Source: Actinomycetes bacterium (GTDB taxonomy: Bacteria; Actinomycetota; Acidimicrobiia; IMCC26256; JANYLB01). Taken from it: a stretch of DNA of 64,000 nt. A program made the position numbers and the translations under genes. The stretch lies in the NCBI GenBank assembly GCA_025363815.1, contig JANYLB010000036.1, positions 87,285-151,284 of the forward strand, given 5' to 3'. This document shows, in pieces, positions 7,836 through 16,536 of the stretch. The notes below the pieces were generated by a model. It ran no database searches. It was not told the DNA's origin and was given only the letters and a program-made list of their open reading frames with translations. Each line of letters opens with the position of its first letter. The first letter of the stretch is position 1.

Positions 7836-9007
7836 CTGAAGTCGAACTCGATGTGCGCTGCCTTGAGGCCGTACACGAACGGGTTCGGCATCTCTTCGAT
7901 CACAGTGTTCGGGACCATGCGCATCCCGGTCACGCGCCTTACCAACTCTTGGAGAAACAGGCGGATCTCGAGTCGGGCGAGCGATGCGCCGAGGCAGAAG
8001 TGGGTGCCGAACCCGAACGCGATGTGTCGGTTCGGGTAGCGGGTGACATCGAGGCGTTCGGGATCGGTGAAGTGCTCGGGATCACGGTTGGCGGAGCCGT
8101 ACATCAGCACCACCTGATCGCCGGCTCGGATCGTCTCGCCCCCCAGCTCGACATCCTCGGTCGCGACGCGACACATGTTGTGGATCGGAGTGACGAAGCG
8201 GATCAGCTCTTCGGTGGCGATCTCAAGATCGGCACCGCCGCGCAAAAGATCCCACTGCTCGCGGAAGCGCACAAAGCCGAGCAACGCTCGCGCGATCACG
8301 GTGCGAGTCGTCTCCGCGCCGCCATCGAGGAGAAGGAGCGAGTCGGCGATCACCGTGTCGAGGGGCATCGGGCATCCGTCGACCTCGGCCCGGGTCCACA
8401 CTGTCATCACGTCGTCGGCCGGGCAGCGCAGCTTTTCGGCGTGGAGGTCGGCCGCGGCCTGCGCGAACTCCATCGCCGCGATCATCCCGTCATCTTCGAA
8501 GTAGCGGGGCCCGCCACCGAGGGTGATCGTGCGCTCGGACCAGCTCTGCAGATCGGGGGTGGCTTGCGCGTCGAACCCGAGAAGCTTGCCGATCATCTCC
8601 GCGGGAAGCGGTGCGGCGAGATCGCCGATGATCTCGGCCCGGCCTCCGTTCGCCTCGACACCATCGAGCAGGCGGGTGACGGTCGCCGCCACGTCGGCCT
8701 CCCAGGAGCCCACTGCCCGAGGGGTGAAGCGGCGGGCCACGAGATTCCGCCGGGCACGGTGGATGGGATCGTCGAGGCCGATCATCGCGGGGTCGGCGGG
8801 GATGTTCGGTCGGTAGCCGCCCTTCTTCTGGTCGGAGTTGATGAACAGCTCGGCGTGCTTCTCGATGAACTCCACATCGTCGTAGCGCGACACGCCCCAC
8901 AGCTCGTTGACCCCGTCCCAGTACACGGGCCGGTTCTCGCGGAGCCACGCGTAGGTGGGGTACGGATCGTCGGAGTAGAAGCTCCCGTCGAGCAGATCCA
9001 GATTCAT
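7832..9007 (-). CDS. Cytochrome P450 (bacterial class I type)
   Basis: 391-residue soluble P450. I-helix oxygen-activation motif DGGAETT (Thr233), ExxR (Glu267-Arg270), and heme-ligand loop FGFGTHFCLG with Cys338. ATG 9007 gives the usual short N-terminus; the longer open frame upstream overlaps the divergent alcohol dehydrogenase. No ferredoxin or ferredoxin reductase is adjacent, so electrons must come from elsewhere. With the neighbouring alcohol dehydrogenase and second P450 it suggests hydroxylation followed by alcohol oxidation of a hydrophobic substrate, perhaps steroid or terpenoid; that is inference. Confidence 0.95.
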   Translation of the reverse strand: MNLDLLDGSFYSDDPYPTYAWLRENRPVYWDGVNELWGVSRYDDVEFIEKHAELFINSDQKKGGYRPNIPADPAMIGLDDPIHRARRNLVARRFTPRAVGSWEADVAATVTRLLDGVEANGGRAEIIGDLAAPLPAEMIGKLLGFDAQATPDLQSWSERTITLGGGPRYFEDDGMIAAMEFAQAAADLHAEKLRCPADDVMTVWTRAEVDGCPMPLDTVIADSLLLLDGGAETTRTVIARALLGFVRFREQWDLLRGGADLEIATEELIRFVTPIHNMCRVATEDVELGGETIRAGDQVVLMYGSANRDPEHFTDPERLDVTRYPNRHIAFGFGTHFCLGASLARLEIRLFLQELVRRVTGMRMVPNTVIEEMPNPFVYGLKAAHIEFDFS

Positions 9008-9022
9008 GTCTGTGCCCACGAA

Positions 9023-9056
9023 GACGGATGATACGGCGTCGGGCCTACGATCCGTC
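9023..9056. promoter_or_regulatory. Inverted repeat between divergent P450 and ADH
   Basis: GACGGAT (9023-9029) and its exact complement ATCCGTC (9050-9056) flank a 20-bp spacer in the 72-bp gap between two divergent genes. Position fits a shared operator. The half-sites are short, so chance cannot be excluded. Confidence 0.35.
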
Positions 9057-9079
9057 GACCCGAGATCGAGGGAGATCCC

Positions 9080-10183
9080 ATGCGAGCAGCGATCCTGGAG
9101 GCAGTCGGCACGCCAATCGAGATCGGCGACGTCGACCTGCGCGGGCCCCGTGCCGGCGAAGTGCTCGTTCGGATCGTGGCCTGCGGCGTGTGCCATTCCG
9201 ATCTTTCCGTCATCGATGGCTCGTTCCCGAGCCCCCTGCCGGTGGTGTTGGGACATGAAGCGGCTGGCATCGTCTGGGAGATCGGTTCCGATGTCACCAC
9301 CGTGGCTCCCGGCGACAAGGTCGTGCTCACACCACTTCCACCCTGCGGCCGCTGCTACTTCTGCACACGTGGCCAGACCACTCTGTGCGCGACGTGGGGT
9401 AGTTCGCTGTTCACGTCGCTCCTGGCCGACGGCACGAGCCCGCTTTCTCGTAACGGCGACATCGTGTACCGCGGCCTAGCCACGGCGGCTTGGGCCGAGC
9501 AGGCGATCATGCCCGAGGCCGGGGTGGTGAAGGTCGACGACGATGTGCCGCTCGAGACGGCCTGCGTGCTCGGTTGTGCGGTGCAGACCGGAGTTGGCGC
9601 AGTTCTCAACACCGCCGGCGTCGAGGAGGGCGCGACCGTGCTCGTATTGGGTGCCGGTGGCATCGGAATCGCCGTGACCCAGGGGGCGCGGCTCGCGGCG
9701 GCGTCGCGGATCATCGTGAGTGACCCTGTCGCCGAACGTCGTGAGGCCGCGCTCGGCTTTGGCGCCACCGATGTGATCGATCCGACCGATGCCGACCCGG
9801 CTGCGGTTGCGTTGGAGCTCACGGGCGGTATCGGTGTCGACTATGCGTTCGAGGCCGCGGGCCAAGCGAGCCTGATCGAACTGGGCATCGCCGCGACGCG
9901 CAGCGGCGGCACCATCGTGTGCGTCGGTGCGCCTCCTCTCGACCAGGGGATCTCGATCCCGATGGCTGTCGCCTTCACCTCGACCGAGAAGCGCCTGGTC
10001 GGCTGCCTCCTCGGCAGTGTGCACTCGCAACGCGACATCCCCCGGTTCTTGGCGCTCTGGCGCGCCGGTCGGCTTGATCTCGACGGCATGATCACATCCC
10101 GAATGCCGCTTGCGCAGACGGAAGCGGCGATCGATCGGCTTCGCAACCGCGAGGGGATCCGCACTGTTCTCACCGTCGGCTGA
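9080..10183 (+). CDS. Zinc-dependent alcohol dehydrogenase (MDR superfamily)
   Basis: 367-residue medium-chain dehydrogenase. Catalytic zinc site in ACGVCHSD and GHEAAG, structural-zinc cysteines in PPCGRCYFCTRGQTTLC, and Rossmann motif GAGGIG followed by Asp in IIVSDPVAERR (NAD preference). Length and layout match the class III/AdhD-like group that oxidises primary alcohols or S-hydroxymethyl thiols. ATG start with GGGAG Shine-Dalgarno. Divergent from one P450 and 5 bp upstream of another, so it probably oxidises a P450-generated alcohol; substrate inferred only from context. Confidence 0.93.
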   Translation: MRAAILEAVGTPIEIGDVDLRGPRAGEVLVRIVACGVCHSDLSVIDGSFPSPLPVVLGHEAAGIVWEIGSDVTTVAPGDKVVLTPLPPCGRCYFCTRGQTTLCATWGSSLFTSLLADGTSPLSRNGDIVYRGLATAAWAEQAIMPEAGVVKVDDDVPLETACVLGCAVQTGVGAVLNTAGVEEGATVLVLGAGGIGIAVTQGARLAAASRIIVSDPVAERREAALGFGATDVIDPTDADPAAVALELTGGIGVDYAFEAAGQASLIELGIAATRSGGTIVCVGAPPLDQGISIPMAVAFTSTEKRLVGCLLGSVHSQRDIPRFLALWRAGRLDLDGMITSRMPLAQTEAAIDRLRNREGIRTVLTVG

Positions 10184-10188
10184 AGTCG

Positions 10189-11484
10189 GTGGCCCTCACG
10201 TTGCCCACGGTCCAACCGATGCCGCCGATCGCTGCGATCGGCTTTCCGTGGGACACAACGCAAGGGTTAGATCCGGTTGCCGAGCTCAGTGCCGCGCGTG
10301 CTGATCTGGGTGACACCTTCATCGTCGATTCCGGGCGCGACCGGTATCTCTTCGTGTTCTCTCCCGACGCAGTGCGCGATTTCTACGCGTTGGCCGAGCC
10401 AGTCGCGAGCAAGGGCATCGCCGACTATCGGATGCTTCTGCGCAAGCTCCCCAAGGAGCTGTTCGCCAACCGCCGCACCTTTGCTCACGATCTGTTCGGC
10501 GCGCAGGATGTCGAGGGCTACCTGGCTCATCTCGACACCGCGATTTCGCGACAGATAGCTGAGCTCGGCGACGCAGGGACGATCGACTTGTTCGAGCTGT
10601 CCCGGAGGCTCGGTCACCGGCTCGCGCTCGGGTGTTGGATGGGCGACGCCGCGGCAGAAGATCCGACGCTCGACGCGTTGATCAGGGATTTCGATCAGCT
10701 CGACGGAGCCGAGGCGTTCGTGCACCCCGAACGCATGGCCCGGGGAGAACACGATGGTGGCGAGGAAGCATTCGCCCGTGAACGCGCCGCGCTGTTGCGG
10801 GTCGAGGAAGCCGTCGCCGACCTTCTCATCGACGGCGCGCCCGATGACGGGTTCCTGGCCGAGATCGCCGGCCGCTGGGCCGACGTCGACGACGCGGAAC
10901 GCGCCAGAGGGGTCGCAGGCGACGTCGTCTTGCTCCACATCGCCACCATGACGAACCTGTTCGCGGCGCTGGGCTGGACGCTAGGGCTCCTCGTGCTGCA
11001 CCCCGAAGCGCGCCGGCGGGTCGAAGCCGGCGACGCCGCGTTCCTGGAGCGTTGCGAGCTCGAGGCGATCCGCCTCGGGCAGCGTTCCATCATGATGCGT
11101 TCGGTGCTCGCGCCGTGCTCCATCGCCGACGGCGACCAGACCTACCACCTCGATCCCGGGATGATCCTCGCGACGATGCTGCCGGTGACGAACTTGACTG
11201 CCGCACCCGGATTCGATGCCTACGATCCCGACCGCTGGGACGGGCGCCGACTCCGCAACGAGGCCGCGCTCGCGGGCAAGGAGCTGGTCACCACGTTCGG
11301 CCACGGATCGCATCGCTGCCCGGCACAGCGGTTCTCGTTGTCGGCGATCGGCCGCGCGGTCAGCCGCATGGTCACGACATTCGATCTGGAACCGGAGTTC
11401 TCCACGATTCGACCGCTGCCGCGCCAGATCGGCGGGGTGGCACGGCCTGACGATCCCTGCGTAGTCGCCTACCGGCGGCGCTGA
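10189..11484 (+). CDS. Cytochrome P450 with atypical I-helix
   Basis: 431-residue P450. Heme loop FGHGSHRCPAQ (Cys377) and ExxR (Glu292-Arg295) are intact. The I-helix reads HIATMTNLFAA: Asn256 occupies the place of the conserved oxygen-activating Thr, as in the CYP7/CYP8 group, where some members isomerise or act atypically. It may use a peroxide or pre-oxygenated substrate, or an alternative proton relay. GTG start 5 bp after the alcohol dehydrogenase stop, so co-transcribed with it. Substrate unknown. Confidence 0.85.
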   Translation: MALTLPTVQPMPPIAAIGFPWDTTQGLDPVAELSAARADLGDTFIVDSGRDRYLFVFSPDAVRDFYALAEPVASKGIADYRMLLRKLPKELFANRRTFAHDLFGAQDVEGYLAHLDTAISRQIAELGDAGTIDLFELSRRLGHRLALGCWMGDAAAEDPTLDALIRDFDQLDGAEAFVHPERMARGEHDGGEEAFARERAALLRVEEAVADLLIDGAPDDGFLAEIAGRWADVDDAERARGVAGDVVLLHIATMTNLFAALGWTLGLLVLHPEARRRVEAGDAAFLERCELEAIRLGQRSIMMRSVLAPCSIADGDQTYHLDPGMILATMLPVTNLTAAPGFDAYDPDRWDGRRLRNEAALAGKELVTTFGHGSHRCPAQRFSLSAIGRAVSRMVTTFDLEPEFSTIRPLPRQIGGVARPDDPCVVAYRRR

Positions 11485-11509
11485 GACACGGGCACCGTAG
11501 GCTGCGCGC

Positions 11510-12241
11510 ATGGAGAAGCTGATCTATCTGTTGTGGGGCGATGACAAAAACCGGGAGGACGTGCGCACGAGCCTGCTCGACGAAGTCGGTCCCGCGCTCC
11601 TCGATGCGGGGGCGCGTGCCATCACCGTCAACGTGCACGACGACGCTGCCGCCGAGGCGCCGGCGCCGGTGCCCACGCCCGACGGCGAAAACCCGCTCCT
11701 GGCCGAGGTATCGACGTGGGTCGATGCCTACGACCGGCGGGGCCCGTTCGAGGATCTGCTCGCCGCGGCGGCTCCGAACGTTGCTGGGTACCTCGTGGTC
11801 GAGTCGGTCTACGACGATTACGGAACGACGCGATGGGCCGGCCCGCGTGACTGGCCCGACGGGCAGAGATCACCCGGAGTGCTCACCGTCGGCCTGATTC
11901 ACCGACCGAGCGACCTCGGCTACGACGAATGGATCGAGCGTTGGCACGGAATTCAGTCACCGCGTTCCGGTGAGCTACAACCGCGTACGCGCTACGTGCG
12001 CAACGAGGTCGTGCGCGCCCTCACCCCCGATGCGCCCGAGGTCCACGGCATCGTCGAGGAGGGCTGGCCATCGGCTGAGCACGTCGCCGATCCGATGTTG
12101 TTCTTCAACACCGGCGGCGACACCGCCGCGCTCGGCCCGCTCGTCGAGGAAATGCTCGCCAATGTGAACGCGTGCCTCGACCTCACGCGGTTCCGCAGCT
12201 CGACGATGAGCGAGTACTTCGTGCGGAGCGCGAACATTTGA
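11510..12241 (+). CDS. EthD-like dimeric alpha-beta barrel protein
   Basis: 243-residue protein that looks like a duplicated EthD-type dimeric ferredoxin-like barrel: first half MEKLIYLLWGDDKNREDVR, second half with LTVGLIHRPSDLGYDEWIERWHG, whose WIERW.G segment is characteristic of EthD. EthD-type proteins accompany P450 systems and polyketide cyclases, often without known catalysis. It ends the plus-strand run alcohol dehydrogenase, P450, EthD-like (26 bp after the P450), which is the context argument for a supporting role in that pathway. Confidence 0.7.
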   Translation: MEKLIYLLWGDDKNREDVRTSLLDEVGPALLDAGARAITVNVHDDAAAEAPAPVPTPDGENPLLAEVSTWVDAYDRRGPFEDLLAAAAPNVAGYLVVESVYDDYGTTRWAGPRDWPDGQRSPGVLTVGLIHRPSDLGYDEWIERWHGIQSPRSGELQPRTRYVRNEVVRALTPDAPEVHGIVEEGWPSAEHVADPMLFFNTGGDTAALGPLVEEMLANVNACLDLTRFRSSTMSEYFVRSANI

Positions 12242-12279
12242 TCGGGTAGCCAGTTCGCGCCTGTGCGTAGCTGGGTCGG

Positions 12280-12302
12280 GCTCGCGCTCCCGGTAGGCGA
12301 GC
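12280..12302. terminator. Hairpin between convergent genes
   Basis: GCTCGC (12280-12285) pairs with GCGAGC (12297-12302) around an 11-nt loop in the 67-bp gap between the converging EthD-like and carboxyltransferase genes. No T-tract, so termination ability is uncertain. Confidence 0.35.
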
Positions 12303-12308
12303 GTCCAT

Positions 12309-13733
12309 TCACAGGGGCGGGTTCGCGTGTCGGCGTTGGGGTTGGTGGTCGCGCTTGGTCGAGAAACGCGCGAGCGCTCCCGCGAGGTGGCGTCGGGTGT
12401 CGGCCGGGTCGATGACCTCGTCGACGTAGCCGCGGCTCGCGGCGACCTGGGGGTTCAGGAACGCTTCCTCGTAAGCCGACTCGAGCTCCTGACGCCGACC
12501 GACCGCCTCGCTTCCGTCGCCGGTGGCCCCGCTACCCCCGCGGTCGATCCCCAGCCGTTCCTCATGCTGTTCGGCGAGGCGGAGCTCGCGACCGTGGAGG
12601 ATCTGCACCGCGCCCGATGCGCCCATCACTGCGATCTGCGCGCCCGGCCAGGCCGCGCACCAGTCGTTTCCGATCCCGCGGGAGTCCATGACGATGTACG
12701 CGCCGCCGTAGGCCTTTCGCAGCACCACCCCCAGGCGAGGTACCGACGCCGCGGTGTAGGCGTGCACCAGCTGGGCGCCGTATCGGATGATCCCGCGCCA
12801 CTCGAGGTCACGACCCGGCTCGTAGCCCGGCGTGTCGACGAAGGTGACCAACGGCAAATTGAAGGCATCGCAGGACTGGACGAACCGGGCGCCCTTGCAC
12901 GACGCGTCGATGTCGAGGGTTCCCGCCCGGGCCCGCGGTTGGTTGGCCACCACGCCGATGGGTCGACCGCCGAGCCGCGCGTATCCGACGACGAGGTTCG
13001 GCGCATGGTGTGGGTGGAGCTCCAGGAAGGATCCGTGATCGACGACGTCGTCGATGACCTCGGTGACGTCGTACGAGCGGTTCGGCTCCTTCGGTACCGC
13101 GGCTTCGGCCAGTGAGGTCGACCGATCGACCGGATCCGGACATGCGGTGATCGGAGGGTCGTCCAGGTGATGATCGGGCAGGTAGTCGAGCAGGGTCGCG
13201 AGCGTCTCCAACAGATCGTCGTCGTCGACCACGAGAGTGGCGAGGCCCGAGCTCGTGGCGTGGACAGCCGCGCCGCCGAGGCTCTGAGCGTCGGTCGCCT
13301 CCGCGGTGAAGGAACGAACCTGGTCGGGTGCGCTGACGTACGCGAACGATTGCGTGGTCATTACGACATGATCGGCAAGGCCGAGCAGGAGGGCCGGGCC
13401 CGAGACGCACGCGCCGGTGACGCCCACGATGATCGGCACGACTCCGGAGAGACCCGCGAGCACACGGGCGAAGCGCCCCCATGCGTGCAACGCCGAGACC
13501 CCTTCGTTGACATCTGCTCCCGACGAATCCATGACGATCACGAGCGGCAGCCCGAGCTCGCCCGCGATCCGAGCCGCGCGTTCCGCGACCGCGCCGGACT
13601 CGAGATCGATCGCGCCGTGGCGAGCGCCACCCTCGATCTCGACGAGCACGACCCGTCGTCGGTCGAGCTCGTAGATCCACGCGCGCACTGCGTCGCTGTG
13701 GCCTCCGGCGATGGGCGTGGCGGCGAGGATCAC
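12309..13733 (-). CDS. Acyl-CoA carboxylase carboxyltransferase (beta-type) subunit
   Basis: 474-residue crotonase-fold carboxyltransferase of the AccD/PccB type, which transfers CO2 from carboxybiotin to an acyl-CoA. The two-domain layout is visible: N-terminal half with IVMDSSGADVNEGVSALHAW and VTGACVSGPALLLGLADHVVM, C-terminal half with LVTFVDTPGYEPGRDLEWRG and VVLRKAYGGAYIVMDS. It is slightly shorter than usual (about 510-520) and its N-terminus is abbreviated. No biotin-carboxylase/BCCP subunit is in the window. GTG start overlaps the upstream cupin stop (GTGA), so the two are co-translated. Confidence 0.88.
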   Translation of the reverse strand: MILAATPIAGGHSDAVRAWIYELDRRRVVLVEIEGGARHGAIDLESGAVAERAARIAGELGLPLVIVMDSSGADVNEGVSALHAWGRFARVLAGLSGVVPIIVGVTGACVSGPALLLGLADHVVMTTQSFAYVSAPDQVRSFTAEATDAQSLGGAAVHATSSGLATLVVDDDDLLETLATLLDYLPDHHLDDPPITACPDPVDRSTSLAEAAVPKEPNRSYDVTEVIDDVVDHGSFLELHPHHAPNLVVGYARLGGRPIGVVANQPRARAGTLDIDASCKGARFVQSCDAFNLPLVTFVDTPGYEPGRDLEWRGIIRYGAQLVHAYTAASVPRLGVVLRKAYGGAYIVMDSRGIGNDWCAAWPGAQIAVMGASGAVQILHGRELRLAEQHEERLGIDRGGSGATGDGSEAVGRRQELESAYEEAFLNPQVAASRGYVDEVIDPADTRRHLAGALARFSTKRDHQPQRRHANPPL

Positions 13734-14140
13734 CGTCCTGTGACTCGATCGACGGCCATCTCGTTACGCGGGTCAGGATCCAGAGGGATAACGAGGACCC
13801 GCTGATCTCCCGGCGCGTGGGTGGTGATGTGGCCACGCCCTTCGAGGTCCTCGACGAGCACAGTCGCGCCAGGCGCCAGCTCGCGCCGGTCACCGTCACT
13901 GGTCTCGATGGTCACCGCACCGGTGAGGAAGGTGACGAGCTGTCGCCGGGGACCGTTGTGCCAGTCGGGAGCCTGCCGGGAGGCTCGGACAGTCACGAAA
14001 TGGACACGATCGACCATCAGGGGGTCGGAGACGACGAGCGGACCGACCCCCGGCTCGGCGGGGTCCTGGGCTTCGTCGAGAGTGACGTTTTCGAGGTGGG
14101 ATTCGCCGTCGGGGCCGGTCCAGATTCGGAGGTAGTGCAC
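13730..14140 (-). CDS. Cupin-domain protein
   Basis: 136-residue single-domain cupin: RQLVTFLTGAVTIETSDGDR matches cupin motif 1 (G-x-V strand) and ELAPGATVLVEDLEGRGHIT matches motif 2, with HNGPRR as a possible metal-ligand region. GTG start at 14140, preceded by AAGGA at correct spacing. Translationally coupled to the carboxyltransferase gene. Cupins of this size bind small molecules or act as isomerases/dioxygenases; no specific function can be read from sequence. Confidence 0.8.
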   Translation of the reverse strand: MHYLRIWTGPDGESHLENVTLDEAQDPAEPGVGPLVVSDPLMVDRVHFVTVRASRQAPDWHNGPRRQLVTFLTGAVTIETSDGDRRELAPGATVLVEDLEGRGHITTHAPGDQRVLVIPLDPDPRNEMAVDRVTGR

Positions 14141-14225
14141 CCGCGCATCCTTGTCGCTCCCCCGGCCCTTCTGGTTTCGGCCAGATGCGCTGGCGCGCGT
14201 CGGGCCGGGCTGGTAGTCACAGGTC

Positions 14226-15350
14226 ATGGCCGAGGTGGAGCGAGAGACCGAGAAGCCCAAGACGTCCACGCGCGATCTCGACGACGTCCACGCTCGGCTC
14301 ACCGCCTGGCTTGTCGCGCAGCTGCCCTACGGCGCCGCGCCCGAGATCGGGGCCCTCTCGCGGCCCACGAGCGGCGGGATGTCGAGCGAGACCGTGCTTT
14401 TCGATGCCACCTGGAACGAGGAGGGCGACCAGGGTGGGTCGCGCCGATGCCGATCCCTCGTTGCCCGGCTCGCGCCGGAGGCCTCGGCGGTTCCCGTATT
14501 TCCCCGCTACGACCTCGACCGTCAGGCCCGGGTGATCCGCCTGGTCGGCGAACGCACCGGCGTCCCCGTTCCCCTGGTCCGTTGGTTCGAGCCTGATGCC
14601 GCGTCCCTCGGGTCGCCGTTCATCGTGATGGATCAGGTCGACGGGATAGCGCCTCCCGACGTCATGCCTTACAACTTTGGGAGCTGGCTGATGGAAGCCG
14701 CTCGAGTCGACCAGCGCCGACTTCAGGATGCTTCGGTCTCGATCCTTGCCGATATCCACGGCGTCGACGCGACCCCCGAGGAGCTCGCGTTCCTCGCCGT
14801 CGACGCGCCCGGTGACTCCGCGCTCCGCCGCCATGTCAACGATCTCGTCGCCTATTACGAGTGGGTGCGGGGCGACCTCCACGTGCCCGTGATCGAGCGC
14901 GGGTTCGGATGGATCGAGGCGAACTGGCCAACCGAGGAAGGCAAGGCCGTTGTCAGCTGGGGTGATTCGCGGATCGGCAACATCTTGTACCGCGACTTCG
15001 AACCGGTCGCGGTGCTCGACTGGGAGATGGCCGCCGTCGCGCCACGCGAGGTCGATATCGGTTGGATGATCTTCATCCACGATTTCTTTGAGCACGTCGC
15101 GCGCCAGATCGAGCTGCCGGGCATGCCCCATTTCATGAGGCGCGAGGATGTCGCCGGGGTCTATGAAGCTGCGTCGGGTGTGGCGCCGCGCAACCTCGAG
15201 TTCTACGAGGTCTATGCGGCGCTACGACACGCGGTGGTGATGGCGCGCGTAACGCTGCGGGCTATCCACTTCGGAGAGTCGGAGATGCCCGACGACCGCG
15301 ACGAGCTCGTACTGCACCGTGTGCTGCTGAGCGAGATGATGAACGGATGA
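14226..15350 (+). CDS. APH-family phosphotransferase
   Basis: 374-residue protein of the aminoglycoside phosphotransferase/choline kinase-like fold. Brenner-type catalytic loop in VVSWGDSRIGNILY (the usual H-G-D is W-G-D, as is common in the ACAD10/11-like subgroup), metal-binding Asp in VAVLDWEMAAV, and an N-terminal lobe with GGMSSETVLF. The ACAD10/11-related subgroup is linked to 4-hydroxy-acid catabolism, where the kinase phosphorylates the hydroxyacyl-CoA; that link is plausible here given the acyl-CoA genes but unproven. Followed after 7 bp by a CrtC-like gene. Confidence 0.85.
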   Translation: MAEVERETEKPKTSTRDLDDVHARLTAWLVAQLPYGAAPEIGALSRPTSGGMSSETVLFDATWNEEGDQGGSRRCRSLVARLAPEASAVPVFPRYDLDRQARVIRLVGERTGVPVPLVRWFEPDAASLGSPFIVMDQVDGIAPPDVMPYNFGSWLMEAARVDQRRLQDASVSILADIHGVDATPEELAFLAVDAPGDSALRRHVNDLVAYYEWVRGDLHVPVIERGFGWIEANWPTEEGKAVVSWGDSRIGNILYRDFEPVAVLDWEMAAVAPREVDIGWMIFIHDFFEHVARQIELPGMPHFMRREDVAGVYEAASGVAPRNLEFYEVYAALRHAVVMARVTLRAIHFGESEMPDDRDELVLHRVLLSEMMNG

Positions 15351-15357
15351 TGAGCTC

Positions 15358-16536
15358 ATGACCACCATTGGTCCATTGGTCCCGGCCGACGAGGGCTTCT
15401 CGCACCAGATCTCCGACACCTTCGCGTCGGTCGGCTCGAGCGATCCGTCGTGGACAGAGAAGGTCTGTGCGATGGCTGCCGCGCGCGACGGGAGCCTGCA
15501 GCTTGGCTTCGGTCTCGGCAAGTACACGAACCGAAATGTGATGGACGCCTACGCGGGGATCTCCCGAGGTGTCGAGCAGATGACGGTTCGGGCGAGTCGG
15601 CGGCTCGCGCCCGAGTCTGACCGCACGGTGATCGGACCGATCCGCTACGAGGTGCTCGAGCCGATGCGGCGGGTCCGGTTCGCGCTCGATGCCAACGACG
15701 TCCAGCCGATCGCGTTCGACTGCGTCTTCGAAGCCGCGGTGGCCCCGTTCCTCGAGGACCGGACGAACACGCGTGCCGGCTACAGAGTGTCGTCGGATCT
15801 CGTGCGCTATCACCAAATCGGAGTCGCTTCGGGATGGGTCGAGGTCGACGGTGAGCGCACCGAGATCGAGCCCGACTCGTGGGTGTCGACCCGTGACCAC
15901 TCCTGGGGCGTCCGCTACGACGTCGGCCAACCGCTCACCGACACCGAGCCGTTCGACATGCTCGCCATCCCGGGGGTGTCGTTCCAGATGATCTGGTCGC
16001 CGATCCTCATGGAGCGGGCCGACGGATCGCGCTACGGGATGATGATGCACTACCAGATCATCCGCGCCCCCGGGCACTTCACCAAGAAGGTGATGGGGGG
16101 CATCGAGGAGCTTGACGGCCGCTACGAGGCGTGGACCGATCTCGAGCCCGACCTCACGTTCGACCCGGTCAACCGGCGTCTGCGCGGTGGCCGCGTCTTC
16201 GGGACGACGAACTCTCCGAGCGGGGAGTCGGTCCGTCAGCTCGACATCGAAGTGATCTCCGACACCGGTTTCCATCTCGGCGCCGGGCTCTACTTCGGCT
16301 TCGACGGCCACCACCACGGTGAATGGCGCGGGAACCTCCACGTCGAAGGCGAACGCATCCCCGACTGCAGCGACCTCGAAGCGGCCCACCGCCTCCACCA
16401 GATCCGTGACACCGTCATCCGCGTCACCGATAACAGTGCCGAGGGCGGCGGTGCGGTGGGCTACGGAAACTGCCAACCCATCATCACCGGCGCCAACGAA
16501 CAGCTGGGTCTCACCGCCGACACCACCTTCATCTAG
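15358..16536 (+). CDS. CrtC/lipocalin-like protein (DUF7064/7065 type)
   Basis: 392-residue beta-rich protein related to hydroxyneurosporene synthase/AttH-like double lipocalins. Hallmark STRDHSWGVRYDVGQ (about residues 178-192) is shared with the protein at 61353-62288 (GQRDHSWGVRDWW). Such proteins often sit beside phosphotransferase and acyl-CoA genes in actinobacteria and proteobacteria; they may bind or hydrate hydrophobic ligands. No signal peptide. Starts 7 bp after the phosphotransferase and converges on hsdM with a 4-bp overlap of stops. Function unknown. Confidence 0.75.
   Translation: MTTIGPLVPADEGFSHQISDTFASVGSSDPSWTEKVCAMAAARDGSLQLGFGLGKYTNRNVMDAYAGISRGVEQMTVRASRRLAPESDRTVIGPIRYEVLEPMRRVRFALDANDVQPIAFDCVFEAAVAPFLEDRTNTRAGYRVSSDLVRYHQIGVASGWVEVDGERTEIEPDSWVSTRDHSWGVRYDVGQPLTDTEPFDMLAIPGVSFQMIWSPILMERADGSRYGMMMHYQIIRAPGHFTKKVMGGIEELDGRYEAWTDLEPDLTFDPVNRRLRGGRVFGTTNSPSGESVRQLDIEVISDTGFHLGAGLYFGFDGHHHGEWRGNLHVEGERIPDCSDLEAAHRLHQIRDTVIRVTDNSAEGGGAVGYGNCQPIITGANEQLGLTADTTFI

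Noticed and set aside
7853..9031. 392-residue plus-strand open frame opposite the P450
   Set aside because: Antisense shadow; the minus strand carries all P450 motifs.
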